DNA from: Marinimicrobium alkaliphilum | GTDB taxonomy: Bacteria; Pseudomonadota; Gammaproteobacteria; Pseudomonadales; Cellvibrionaceae | Direction: 5' to 3' | Assembly: GCF_003259155.1 (NCBI RefSeq) | Contig: NZ_QGMQ01000010.1 | Location: 55,135-119,134, forward strand | Length of the DNA stretch: 64,000 nt | Part shown: piece after piece, positions 1-8,204 of the stretch | How positions within the stretch are numbered: the stretch's first letter is position 1 | Layout of the letters: each line of letters starts with the position of its first letter | The notes under the pieces: model-generated | What the model saw: only the letters and a program-made list of their open reading frames with translations | What the model was told of the DNA's origin: nothing | The model's database searches: none | Position numbers and translations under genes: made by a program

Positions 1-1078
1 CAACCCAGACCAGGGTGTCGCCCTGCTCGTTCACCGCCACCAGCGAGCTGGCGCCGGGGAGATAGCCGTGCTGAACACCGACCACTCCCTTGTCGGTGTC
101 GTACAGCGTAAAGGCGTAGGAGTAACAGCGCTCGATGCCCTTCTCTCGACAGTTTTCAATCCGGCCTGCCTGCAAAATGTCCGGATTTTTGATAAACAGA
201 TCCCGTATCAGGCGGGCGAACTCTTCCGGATTACCCATAAGCCCGGCAGCGGGCGCCAAAGCATTAAAATCCAGCCAGTGGACGTAGTCGGCATCAAAGC
301 GAAAATCGTTGGAGAGGTCATAAATCGGCTCTTGCGGTAGATAGTCGCCCTGCGTAAAACTCAGAGATTCGTAACCCGCAAAGTAAGTATCCGATATATA
401 GCGCTGATAATCAGCTCCAGCAGCCCGACTAATTATTTCGCCAGCCAAACAGTAAGCCACATTGTTATACCCATGATTTGAGCCAGGTTCACCCGCAAGA
501 CGAACCTTTTCCAGAACCGATATATCGTAAGGGCACCAGGGTTTCTCGCCCCGCGTGACCATATTGTCAGAACCAAAAGGTCCGCCCAAGCCTGAGGAAT
601 GATTGAGCATGTGCCAGAGCGTGATCTCGGCTACCCTAGGGTCTCGCAAATGATCGACATTGACCTCAGGGAAATAAGTCAACACCGGCGCATGCAAATC
701 CAGCTTTTGCTCGCCCGCCAACTCCAGCGCGGCAAATGACGTAATAACCTTAGTCAAACTGGCAAAACGAAACAGGCCCATCCTTGTTCGCCCATCTTCA
801 TAAACCCCACAGCGCGCAGTCGCCCCGTCTCGACCAACGAAGACAGCTTCGCCATTGAGGGAAAAAAAAGGGAGAGAAGCGCGTTTGAGCAATCGATCCA
901 ACTCCGGCGGTGCGGTCGCATCGCACCGCACCGCAGCACCAGATTGCCAGGCCGCGAAAAAATAGGGGAGTCTTTTGACATATAGCGGGTTGGTTACGTA
1001 GAGATGTGCCAGCCAAGCAAACAGAAAAAGTAGGGCGCCGTACCCAACTAACCGACCGTACAGGGCCTTTATATGCAT
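1..1078 (-). CDS. Membrane-anchored serine hydrolase (beta-lactamase / class C PBP family), partial
   Basis: The reading frame is open from the ATG at 1078 to the left edge of the window, so the 3' end is missing (about 359 codons present). A hydrophobic segment at residues 12-28 suggests a single N-terminal membrane anchor with the enzyme domain outside the cytoplasm. The three family motifs are visible: the SxxK nucleophile as S107-L-T-K110, the YxN motif as Y204-N-N206, and an H337-G-Y near the present end standing where the KTG/HxG motif is expected. The stretch LWHMLNHSSGL (155-164) is typical of this hydrolase family (AmpC-like, esterase EstB-like, PBP4*-like). A purine-rich aggcgggg lies just upstream of the ATG. 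The substrate cannot be told from the sequence; esterase, D-Ala-D-Ala peptidase and beta-lactamase all fit. Confidence 0.85.
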   Translation of the reverse strand, partial: MHIKALYGRLVGYGALLFLFAWLAHLYVTNPLYVKRLPYFFAAWQSGAAVRCDATAPPELDRLLKRASLPFFSLNGEAVFVGRDGATARCGVYEDGRTRMGLFRFASLTKVITSFAALELAGEQKLDLHAPVLTYFPEVNVDHLRDPRVAEITLWHMLNHSSGLGGPFGSDNMVTRGEKPWCPYDISVLEKVRLAGEPGSNHGYNNVAYCLAGEIISRAAGADYQRYISDTYFAGYESLSFTQGDYLPQEPIYDLSNDFRFDADYVHWLDFNALAPAAGLMGNPEEFARLIRDLFIKNPDILQAGRIENCREKGIERCYSYAFTLYDTDKGVVGVQHGYLPGASSLVAVNEQGDTLVWV

Positions 1079-1101
1079 TTTTATCCCCGCCTACAAAGAA
1101 A

Positions 1102-1125
1102 AACCCCTCGCCGAAGCGAGGGGTT
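1102..1125 (-). terminator. Rho-independent terminator of pilA
   Basis: A perfect 10-bp stem (1102-1111 with 1116-1125) closes a four-base TTCG-type loop on the minus strand and is followed by TTTTTC. It lies 56 bp past the pilA stop codon and before the serine hydrolase start. Confidence 0.9.
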
Positions 1126-1181
1126 CAGCAGAAACACTCCAAAAGTTAACATTACAGGCGACTTTTGGACTCTCTCCCTAA

Positions 1182-1673
1182 TTAAGTGGGTTCGCCATCT
1201 TCTCCGTCTACGTCGCCCAGATCAGCCTCACAGCCAGCCGGACGGTAACGAGTATCTACGTTCGTGGAGCAACCCCAAATTCCTGCTTCGGTGCGATTCC
1301 ACTGCAGCTGTCCCTCACCAGTAGTCAACGCTGCAGCCGCATTGCCGCCGAATGTCGCTGTAATTTGCGCAGTATTGTCTTCGGTGATTGTAACATCAAG
1401 GCCGGGCTGCAGCTGTTCACCCAACAAGTTGCTAAAAGTCCAACCAACATTACACTCACCCGGGGCAGGATCGCCAGTAACGATAGTTGTTCGGCCTTGC
1501 AACATGCAGTTCTCAACCGCACTGCGCAGTGCGCCGGTCTCCTGCATCACACGAGAAACCTGTGAACCAGCAATATAGTTCTGGTACTGCGGGATAGCTA
1601 CAGCGGCCAGAATACCAATGATCGCGACCACGATCATCAATTCAATCAATGTAAAACCTTTTTGTTTTTGCAT
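1182..1673 (-). CDS. pilA: Type IV major pilin PilA
   Basis: The 163-residue prepilin begins [20 protein letters not shown]. This gives a six-residue leader, cleavage after G6 by PilD, the conserved Glu5 of the mature protein and the hydrophobic assembly helix. Upstream in-frame codons exist, but the ATG at 1673 has aggag seven bases ahead and matches the normal class III signal length. Four cysteines are present; the last pair (WGC...AGC) encloses a short loop as in the pilin D-region, after which comes an unusually acidic tail ([15 protein letters not shown]). The gene diverges from pilBCD and is followed by its own strong terminator, so it is a single transcript. It polymerises into the pilus fibre used for twitching, adhesion and DNA uptake. 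Confidence 0.95.
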   Translation of the reverse strand: MQKQKGFTLIELMIVVAIIGILAAVAIPQYQNYIAGSQVSRVMQETGALRSAVENCMLQGRTTIVTGDPAPGECNVGWTFSNLLGEQLQPGLDVTITEDNTAQITATFGGNAAAALTTGEGQLQWNRTEAGIWGCSTNVDTRYRPAGCEADLGDVDGEDGEPT

Positions 1674-1722
1674 AGTAATGTCTCCTAAAAAGACGTTGTT
1701 TGTTTTTGCTCCCCTGGGACAA

Positions 1723-1739
1723 AGCAACCCGAGTGCCAA
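1723..1739 (-). promoter_or_regulatory. Sigma-54 promoter of pilA
   Basis: The minus strand reads TTGGCAC-TCGGG-TTGCT, an excellent match to the RpoN -24/-12 consensus with GG and GC in correct register. It lies about 50 bp before the pilA start codon. In Pseudomonas pilA is transcribed by RpoN with the PilS/PilR system; the same control is inferred here. Confidence 0.85.
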
Positions 1740-1761
1740 CTTGTCCCGCTCCGGGCCACGA

Positions 1762-1947
1762 GTCAGATTTCTGACACTAAACGAACGAAAAGCGTGACAC
1801 TCGTCACACTACAGAGTTTATCCTTGAGCACTGATCTTCAGCCCGCTGCACAACTCACCTATTCAGTTCGCGAAAAATGGCCATAACCGGCCCCTTGACT
1901 GACATTTTTTGTCAGCCAAGCCTGCAAATCCTGACAAATCCCGTCAG
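1762..1947 (-). promoter_or_regulatory. Repeated CTGAC/GTCAG palindromes upstream of pilA (candidate PilR enhancer sites)
   Basis: Inverted repeats of CTGAC/GTCAG occur at 1899-1915 and 1931-1947, 32 bp (about three helical turns) apart. A related GTCAG-ATTT-CTGAC lies at 1762-1775 and a GTGAC/GTCAC pair at 1794-1807. They fall 25-225 bp upstream of the RpoN promoter, the usual range for an enhancer-binding activator. P. aeruginosa PilR sites contain a TGTC core, which these share. They could also serve the divergent pilB gene. Confidence 0.55.
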
Positions 1948-2103
1948 CTTTCACACCAACGCTTACGGATCCTAGCCACCTCGGTCCCCTTTTCTCCCAA
2001 ACCGAGTGCCAATAAGGTATAGAAATCACCAAGAGTAATCGTATACAGTAAGGAAAGTGCTAAAACTTCCGCCAGAACACTGATAAAAGAACAAGGTAGC
2101 TTG

Positions 2104-3828
2104 ATGAATACCACTGTCCCTGTGCTCAACGGTCTCGCGCGACGCCTGGTCAACGAAGGCCTGCTGGATGCGGAGCTGGCCCAGCAGGCCATGGCTCAAT
2201 CCGCCCGGGAAAAAGAACCTCTGGTGCAGCATCTGGTGCGCAATGGGACACTGGAGGCGCGGAAAATCGCCGAAATTGCCTGCGACGAATTTGGCACGCC
2301 GCTGTTTGATCTCGGCACCCTGAATCCTGAGATGATCCCCAAGGACCTGGTGAGCGAAAAGCTGATCCGCAAGCACCACACCCTGCCCCTGATGAAACGT
2401 GGCAGCCGCCTGTTTCTGGCAGTCGCGGACCCCACCAATCTGCACGCACTGGACGAGATCAAGTTCAATACCGGCCTGACCACCGACGCCATTCTGGTGG
2501 AAGCGGACAAGCTGGAACAGGCCATTGAACGCTACTTGAATGCCAACGAAGAGAGCCTGGGCGATGCGCTCGGCGGTATGGATGACGACGGCCTCGACAA
2601 TCTCGATATCAGTGGGGAAGACGACAACAAGCCCGAAGATCCGGCCAAGAGCGAAGCCGACGAGGCCCCTATCGTCCGTTTTATCAATAAGGTACTGCTG
2701 GACGCCATCAAGATGGGGGCGTCGGATATCCACTTCGAACCCTATGAAAAAGCCTACCGGGTGCGCTTCCGGGCCGATGGCATCCTCCAGGAAATGGCCA
2801 AACCGCCGATCAACCTGGGCACGCGCATCGCGGCACGCCTGAAGGTAATGTCCCGCATGGACATTTCCGAGCGCCGCCTGCCTCAGGATGGCCGGATCAA
2901 AATGAAAATTTCCAAGACCCGGGCCATCGACTTCCGGGTCAACACCCTGCCCACCCTGTTTGGCGAGAAGGTTGTGCTGCGGATTCTGGACCCCAGTTCG
3001 GCGAAAATGGGGATTGATGCACTGGGTTACGAGGACTTCCAGAAAAAGCTGTATATGGATGCTCTGGAGCAGCCCCAAGGGATGATCCTGGTAACCGGCC
3101 CGACGGGTTCCGGTAAAACCGTGTCCCTCTATACAGGCCTGAATATTCTCAATACCGCCGAGCGCAATATTTCCACTGCCGAAGACCCGGTGGAGATCAA
3201 CCTGGAGGGGATCAATCAGGTCCAGGTCAACACCCGGGTCGGTCTCACCTTTGCCGAGTCTCTGCGCTCTTTCCTGCGTCAGGATCCGGATATCGTGATG
3301 GTAGGGGAAATCCGGGACCTGGAAACCGCGGAAATCGCCATTAAAGCCGCCCAGACCGGTCACTTGGTGCTCTCTACCCTGCATACCAACTCCGCCCCGG
3401 AAACCCTGACCCGACTGATGAATATGGGGGTTCCGGCCTTTAACGTCGCCACCAGTGTGAGTCTGATTATCGCCCAGCGCCTGGCGCGGCGACTGTGCAG
3501 CAGCTGCAAAAAGCCCGCTGAGATTCCCGGTGACATCCTCACCGAAGAGGGCTTTGACGAAATCGGTATCGCGCGCAAAGACCTTGAAATTTACCAGCCC
3601 GTGGGTTGCAGCCACTGCAATAAGGGTTATAAAGGCCGTGTCGGGGTTTATGAAGTGGTTCGCATCACTGACCCCATTGCCAACCTTATAATGGAGGGAG
3701 GTAACTCCCTGCAAATTGCAAAAGCGGCCCGGGAAGCGGGCTTTAACAACCTCCGGGTGTCCGCCCTGCGCAAAGTTGCGATGGGCATGACCAGCCTTGA
3801 AGAAGCCAACCGCGTAACCAAGGATTAA
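2104..3828 (+). CDS. pilB: Type IV pilus extension ATPase PilB
   Basis: A 574-residue cytoplasmic hexameric ATPase that powers pilin polymerisation. Visible parts are an N-terminal MshEN/GSPII_E-like domain (to about residue 150), Walker A GPTGSGKT near residue 331, the Asp-box/Walker B stretch DPDIVMVGEIRD near 398, and a zinc-binding tetracysteine set (CSSC ... CSHC) near 465-505. A TTG codon directly precedes ATG 2104; the ATG is preferred because aaggta lies eight bases ahead of it. The gene heads a tight cluster with pilC five bases downstream, which supplies the inner membrane platform, and pilD after that. Confidence 0.97.
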   Translation: MNTTVPVLNGLARRLVNEGLLDAELAQQAMAQSAREKEPLVQHLVRNGTLEARKIAEIACDEFGTPLFDLGTLNPEMIPKDLVSEKLIRKHHTLPLMKRGSRLFLAVADPTNLHALDEIKFNTGLTTDAILVEADKLEQAIERYLNANEESLGDALGGMDDDGLDNLDISGEDDNKPEDPAKSEADEAPIVRFINKVLLDAIKMGASDIHFEPYEKAYRVRFRADGILQEMAKPPINLGTRIAARLKVMSRMDISERRLPQDGRIKMKISKTRAIDFRVNTLPTLFGEKVVLRILDPSSAKMGIDALGYEDFQKKLYMDALEQPQGMILVTGPTGSGKTVSLYTGLNILNTAERNISTAEDPVEINLEGINQVQVNTRVGLTFAESLRSFLRQDPDIVMVGEIRDLETAEIAIKAAQTGHLVLSTLHTNSAPETLTRLMNMGVPAFNVATSVSLIIAQRLARRLCSSCKKPAEIPGDILTEEGFDEIGIARKDLEIYQPVGCSHCNKGYKGRVGVYEVVRITDPIANLIMEGGNSLQIAKAAREAGFNNLRVSALRKVAMGMTSLEEANRVTKD

Positions 3829-3833
3829 TCCTG

Positions 3834-5099
3834 ATGGCAACTGCAACCGCACAAGCGACTCAGAAAAAGAAAGCCAGGGCCCCCAAGGGACCGGTCGCCA
3901 ACACCTACGTCTACAACGGTACCGACCGGGGCGGCAAAAAGGTCCAGGGGGAAATAACAGGTACCTCGCCCGCCCTGATCAAGGCGCAACTGATCAAACA
4001 GGGTATTCGGGTCAAAGGCGTACGGAAAAAGCCCAAGCCCTTGTTTGGCGGTGGCGGCAAAGCCATTAAGGCTGCCGACATTGCGGTTTTTTCCCGACAG
4101 ATGGCCACCATGATGAAGGCCGGTGTACCCCTGGTCCAGTCATTTGATATTGTCGCTGACGGTCTCGAGAACCCGCGCATGCAGAAGCTGGTTCTTGAGA
4201 TTAAAGAGGATGTGGCTGCCGGCGGCGGTTTTGCGCCAGCACTGCGCAAGCACCCCAAGTACTTCGATAACCTCTTTTGCAACCTGGTAGAAGCCGGTGA
4301 GCAGTCGGGCGCATTGGAGACCATGCTTGACCGTATTGCCACTTACAAGGAAAAGACCGAAGCCCTCAAGAGAAAGATCAAAAAGGCAATGACCTATCCG
4401 GTGATTGTTGTCCTGGTAGCCATCATTGTCACAGGCATCCTGCTGGTCAAAGTCGTACCCCAGTTTGCAGAGACGTTTGCGGGCTTTGGCGCGGATCTGC
4501 CCGCCTTCACACTGTTTGTGGTGGCTTTATCCGATCTGGCGCAGGCCTATTGGTTTATGGCACTTATCGGGGCAGGGGTGTTCTTCTTCCTCTTCCGCGA
4601 GGCGGTCAGGCGTTCGGAAAAGTTCGCCTTCGTTGTCGACAGGTATATGCTGAGACTGCCGGTGATCGGTGAGATCGTTTACTTCTCAATTATGGCCCGT
4701 TTTGGCCGGACCCTCTCTACGACTTTCGCCGCGGGTGTGCCGTTAATTGATGCTCTGGACTCCGTCGCCGGCGCGGCAGGCAACCGCGTTTATTCCAAGG
4801 CGATCCACACGATTAAGGACGAGGTTTCTACGGGTATTCAGCTCAACACCTCTCTGCGCAACAGCGGCAAGTTTCCCACCTTGATGGTGCAGATGACCTC
4901 TATCGGTGAAGAGTCCGGTGCACTCGACGAAATGCTGGAAAAGGTTGCCGACTATTATGAGGAAGAAGTCGATAACCGGGTGGATAACCTGACCACCCTG
5001 CTAGAGCCTCTGATCATGTCGGTTCTCGGCGTATTGGTGGGCGGTCTGCTGGTCGCCATGTATATGCCGATCTTCCAGTTGGGGGCGGTGGTCTCCTAG
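3834..5099 (+). CDS. pilC: Type IV pilus inner-membrane platform protein PilC
   Basis: A 421-residue polytopic protein with two T2SSF domains (about 85-208 and 288-410), each followed by hydrophobic segments (MTYPVIVVLVAIIVTGILL near 185; the last membrane helix near 395-415). The repeated G-x-PLxxxxD pattern (GVPLVQSFDI and GVPLIDALDS) marks the duplicated domain. The N-terminal 45 residues are Lys-rich and cytoplasmic. PilC couples PilB rotation to pilin extraction from the membrane. Its TAG stop overlaps the pilD GTG start by one base, which indicates translational coupling. Confidence 0.97.
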   Translation: MATATAQATQKKKARAPKGPVANTYVYNGTDRGGKKVQGEITGTSPALIKAQLIKQGIRVKGVRKKPKPLFGGGGKAIKAADIAVFSRQMATMMKAGVPLVQSFDIVADGLENPRMQKLVLEIKEDVAAGGGFAPALRKHPKYFDNLFCNLVEAGEQSGALETMLDRIATYKEKTEALKRKIKKAMTYPVIVVLVAIIVTGILLVKVVPQFAETFAGFGADLPAFTLFVVALSDLAQAYWFMALIGAGVFFFLFREAVRRSEKFAFVVDRYMLRLPVIGEIVYFSIMARFGRTLSTTFAAGVPLIDALDSVAGAAGNRVYSKAIHTIKDEVSTGIQLNTSLRNSGKFPTLMVQMTSIGEESGALDEMLEKVADYYEEEVDNRVDNLTTLLEPLIMSVLGVLVGGLLVAMYMPIFQLGAVVS

Positions 5100-5971
5100 T
5101 GACGGTTTTTCTCGACGCCCTGCAAACCTACCCTGCCCTTGCCCTCACCAGCGCCCTGATTCTCGGGTTGCTGGTGGGCAGTTTTCTGAATGTGGTGATC
5201 TTCCGCCTGCCGGTGATGATGCAGCGGGAGTGGAAACGCGATTGCTGTGACCTGCTGGATCAGGCGCCGCCGCCCGAGACTGGTGAGCGTTTTAACCTTG
5301 TGGTGCCCAATTCCCGCTGCCCCCAGTGTGGCCACAAGATCAAGCCCTGGGAAAATATCCCGGTGGTGAGTTACCTGTTCCTGCGCGGCAAATGCAGCCA
5401 GTGCGGTACGCGTATCTCGCCCCGCTACCCGATCATTGAGGCGGTTACCGGACTGCTGTCGGTGGTGGTGATCGCCTATTTTGGCGCGACCCTGGCCGGC
5501 TTGCTGGCCCTGGTGCTGACCTGGAGTCTGATCGCGCTCACCATGATCGATGCGGACACCCAGTTTCTGCCGGATTCCATCACCCTGCCCCTGCTGTGGT
5601 TGGGTCTGATCGCCAATGCCTTCGGCGTGTTTACCACGCTGGAGAGCGCGCTCTGGGGTGCGGTAGCCGGTTACCTGACGCTCTGGTCCATCTACTGGCT
5701 GTTTAAATTGCTCACGGGCAAGGAAGGCATGGGTTACGGCGACTTCAAGTTGCTCGCCGCCCTCGGCGCCTGGATGGGCTGGCAGCTGTTGCCGGTGATC
5801 ATCCTTCTGTCATCGCTGGTGGGGGCAGTGATCGGTATCGGTATGATCCTGGCGCTCGGACGCGACCGCAATATTCCCATTCCTTTTGGCCCCTACCTGG
5901 CCATCGCGGGCTGGATCGCCCTGCTCTGGGGCGACACCCTGATGGCCCAGTACCTGCAAATCGTTGTCTAA
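5099..5971 (+). CDS. pilD: Prepilin leader peptidase / N-methyltransferase PilD
   Basis: A 290-residue bifunctional inner-membrane enzyme that cleaves the prepilin leader after Gly and methylates the new N-terminus. The cytoplasmic zinc loop carries two CxxC pairs (CPQCGHKI and CSQCGTRI, residues about 77-110). The two catalytic aspartates sit in MIDADTQFLPD and the GYGDFK motif of this aspartic protease family. Around eight hydrophobic segments are present. The GTG start overlaps the pilC stop. Its substrate, pilA, lies 3.4 kb upstream on the other strand. The enzyme could also process type II secretion pseudopilins. Confidence 0.97.
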   Translation: MTVFLDALQTYPALALTSALILGLLVGSFLNVVIFRLPVMMQREWKRDCCDLLDQAPPPETGERFNLVVPNSRCPQCGHKIKPWENIPVVSYLFLRGKCSQCGTRISPRYPIIEAVTGLLSVVVIAYFGATLAGLLALVLTWSLIALTMIDADTQFLPDSITLPLLWLGLIANAFGVFTTLESALWGAVAGYLTLWSIYWLFKLLTGKEGMGYGDFKLLAALGAWMGWQLLPVIILLSSLVGAVIGIGMILALGRDRNIPIPFGPYLAIAGWIALLWGDTLMAQYLQIVV

Positions 5972-5980
5972 GGTGCGGTT

Positions 5981-6586
5981 ATGACGTGGGTCGTGGGGAT
6001 TACGGGTGGTATTGGCAGCGGCAAGTCCGCGGCCACGCGACACTTTCAGGCGCTGGGTATCGAGGTGGTCGACGCCGACGCGCTGGCGCGGGTAGTGGTC
6101 GAGCCTGGCCGACCAGCACTGGCGACCATCGCCGGCCATTTTGGTGGACGCACCCTCACCGCCGATGGCCAGCTCAACCGCCCCTACCTGCGCGATCTGA
6201 TTTTCAGCGATCCCAGCGCCAAACAATGGCTGGAGCAACTATTGCACCCGCTGATCCGCACAGAGATCGTCAGTCAGTTGAATGATGCCAGAAGCCCCTA
6301 TGCCATCCTCTCCTCGCCGCTATTGCTGGAAACCGACCAGCACACCCTTACTCACCGCATCGCCGTGGTGGACCTGCCAGAGGCCCTGCAGATCGAGCGT
6401 GCCAGCCAGCGCGACGGCAACACCCCGGCACAGATCGAAGCCATTATGGCGAATCAGTTGTCCCGCGCGGAACGTTTGGCGCGCGCGGATGATGTGATTG
6501 ATAACAGTGGGAGCTTGAGGGCGTTGAAGGAGCGGGTTGAGAATTTGCACGAGCGGTACTTGGCGATGGCCTCGGCGACAGGTTAG
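5981..6586 (+). CDS. coaE: Dephospho-CoA kinase
   Basis: This 201-residue P-loop kinase performs the last step of coenzyme A synthesis, phosphorylating the 3'-hydroxyl of dephospho-CoA. The N-terminus has GITGGIGSGKS (Walker A, residues 6-16), followed by VVDADALARVVVEPG with the conserved Asp of the DAD motif. The substrate-lid region and the C-terminal RADDVIDNSG motif are also typical. The ATG has aaggtg just upstream. The position after pilD and before yacG is the classic gammaproteobacterial pilD-coaE-yacG order; the usual zapD is not seen between coaE and yacG. Confidence 0.96.
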   Translation: MTWVVGITGGIGSGKSAATRHFQALGIEVVDADALARVVVEPGRPALATIAGHFGGRTLTADGQLNRPYLRDLIFSDPSAKQWLEQLLHPLIRTEIVSQLNDARSPYAILSSPLLLETDQHTLTHRIAVVDLPEALQIERASQRDGNTPAQIEAIMANQLSRAERLARADDVIDNSGSLRALKERVENLHERYLAMASATG

Positions 6587-6599
6587 TTGTTCAAGGGCA

Positions 6600-6790
6600 G
6601 TGCCTCAGGTGTCGGATTACGCTCCGCTAATCCGACCTACTCAAACAATTGCGCACTGTTTTGGGTTGGGTGCCTCACTGTCGGATTACGCCCTGTGGGC
6701 TAATCCGACCTACATGAACAATGGCACCCTGCCCCCAGTAGGTCGGATTAGCGAAGCGTAATCCGACAGTGAGGCACCCAACCCAACCCA
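6600..6790. repeat. REPIN-like TCGGATTA palindrome cluster A (three units)
   Basis: Three imperfect palindromes of the form GTCGGATTA-C-G...C-TAATCCGAC lie here, two in one orientation and one facing them. Positions 6661-6690 and 6757-6786 are perfect 30-bp inverted copies of each other, so the DNA or RNA between them can fold into one long hairpin. The cluster separates coaE from yacG. Confidence 0.9.
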
Positions 6791-6848
6791 ACCCAATCCC
6801 GCACACCACCGCTTGTCCGATCGCCGTGCGCGTGCCAAAATGCCGCCC

Positions 6849-7049
6849 ATGAACAAAACACCTGATATTGCCCCCAAACTCCAATGCCCGACCTGTAAAA
6901 CCACGGTTTACTGGCGCAGTGATTATCCCTATCGGCCGTTCTGCAGCGAACGCTGCCGGTTGATTGATTTGGGGGAATGGGCCAGCGAAGGCCACAAGAT
7001 TCCGGGCAAGCCTGCCGACTGGTTTGATCCGGACGCAGAGCAACAGTAG
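6849..7049 (+). CDS. yacG: DNA gyrase inhibitor YacG (zinc-binding)
   Basis: The product is 66 residues if started at ATG 6849; ATG 6840 (69 residues) and an upstream TTG are also in frame, with no clear ribosome binding site to decide. The family's zinc site is present as C-P-T-C near the N-terminus and C-S-E-R-C in [15 protein letters not shown]. YacG binds the GyrB C-terminal domain and blocks DNA binding by gyrase in E. coli. The gene follows coaE as in Pseudomonas, but here it is boxed in on both sides by REPIN-like repeats. Confidence 0.93.
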   Translation: MNKTPDIAPKLQCPTCKTTVYWRSDYPYRPFCSERCRLIDLGEWASEGHKIPGKPADWFDPDAEQQ

Positions 7050-7065
7050 ATTTCGCTATACAGCG

Positions 7066-7178
7066 GTGCCTCATGTGTCGGATTACGCTTCGCTAATCCG
7101 ACCTACTCAAACAATGGCACACGGCTTCCAGTAGGTCGGATTAGCCCGCAGGGCGTAATCCGACACACGAAGCACCCG
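7066..7178. repeat. REPIN-like TCGGATTA palindrome doublet (cluster B)
   Basis: Two palindromic units face each other across the linker TCAAACAATGGCAC...CCAGTAGG, which also occurs in the other clusters. The flanks GGTGCCTCA and GAAGCACC are inverted to each other. The doublet lies between the convergent ends of yacG and mutT. Confidence 0.9.
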
Positions 7179-7235
7179 TCAAGACATGATGTAAAACCAA
7201 AAAACTTCACACCCCCAAACCACCGGGCCCGGGCT

Positions 7236-8180
7236 CTACTGCCAAAAATACCCGATACCGGCAATACCCTGGCCGCCATTGGCCCGGGCGGTAGCGATGT
7301 CTTCTCGTTGCATTCCCCCCAGCGCGTAAACCGGCACTTTGGCATCCGCCACCAGGCGCGCGAAGGTATTCCAACCGATCGGTGGCTGGCCCGGGTGGGA
7401 CCAGGTGGTGGCGACCGGGGACAAACACAGATAATCCACGCCAATCGCCTGAGCGCGTGCGATTTCCTGCGCATTGTGGCAAGACGCGCCCAGCAGGGCA
7501 TCAGAAGGGATGGGGCGCGACTCACACGCAGCCAGCTGCCAACGGTTCAAGTGCAGACCACAGCCACGTGGCAAATGGGGGTATAAGTGGGCCGGAGCAT
7601 TGACCTGTAACCCGGTTCCGGCGGCCTGGCAAAAAATCCAGGCATCGTGGGCCAGAAGTAACAAGGCCTGATCATCAATGCCCGGCACACGCAACTGGAT
7701 CAGCCGAGGCTTGTGCTCAAGAAGAATCTGCTGCAAGCGCGCCAGCAAGGCATCAGTGTCCGGTGCGGCACCGGTGATCAGTAATTCGTCAGGAAGCTGC
7801 AGTGCGTGAATGATGGCGCGGTTGGCGGCGGGAAATTCATAATCGTTGAGGTTGTCCAGGCCCACCCACTGAACGGGCTGCCCTTCCCGCCCTTCGACCT
7901 CGCCATTGAAGACGGTCACCCGATACACATCCAAGAACACCCGCTTGTCACCGTAGTCGTGATGGATCTGAATCAGCGGCTCGGCGGCGCCCACACGCAC
8001 GCCCACTTCTTCCCAGAGCTCGCGAGTCAACGCCTGGACCGGACTTTCGCCGGGTTCCACCTTGCCCCCGGGAAACTCCCACAACCCACCTTGGTGCACG
8101 GCTTCGGGGCGGCGCGCGATCAGCACCTGACGATCGGGGCCAATCACCGCACCCACAGCCACATGTACCTGTTTGCTCAC
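7236..8180 (-). CDS. mutT: Nudix hydrolase MutT fused to a thiamine-phosphate-synthase-like domain
   Basis: The 314-residue protein has an N-terminal MutT-type Nudix domain with the box G-GKVEPG-E-SPVQALT-RELWEEVGV (residues about 38-61), which hydrolyses oxidised nucleotides such as 8-oxo-dGTP. From about residue 140 it has a TMP-synthase (ThiE/TenI) fold domain (GASCHNAQEIARAQAIGVDYLCLSP...). This two-domain form is common in Pseudomonas and relatives, and the role of the second domain is unclear. The start is GTG with aggagg nine bases upstream. The gene follows argJ by 24 bp and is probably co-transcribed with it. Confidence 0.93.
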   Translation of the reverse strand: MSKQVHVAVGAVIGPDRQVLIARRPEAVHQGGLWEFPGGKVEPGESPVQALTRELWEEVGVRVGAAEPLIQIHHDYGDKRVFLDVYRVTVFNGEVEGREGQPVQWVGLDNLNDYEFPAANRAIIHALQLPDELLITGAAPDTDALLARLQQILLEHKPRLIQLRVPGIDDQALLLLAHDAWIFCQAAGTGLQVNAPAHLYPHLPRGCGLHLNRWQLAACESRPIPSDALLGASCHNAQEIARAQAIGVDYLCLSPVATTWSHPGQPPIGWNTFARLVADAKVPVYALGGMQREDIATARANGGQGIAGIGYFWQ

Positions 8181-8204
8181 GGCGTCCAGCCTCCTGTTAA
8201 CGCT

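Noticed and set aside
2026..3852. Open frame of 608 codons on the strand opposite pilB
   Set aside because: It mirrors the codon pattern of pilB exactly, has no ribosome site, and its product has no domain-like composition. Antisense open frames are common in GC-rich genes.
6813..6848. TTG-initiated extension of yacG
   Set aside because: It would add residues not found in the family and overlaps the tail of the repeat cluster; ATG 6849 or 6840 gives the usual length.
6600..7178. CRISPR array
   Set aside because: The repeated units are palindromes in both orientations with a conserved linker, not direct repeats with unique spacers, and no cas genes are nearby.
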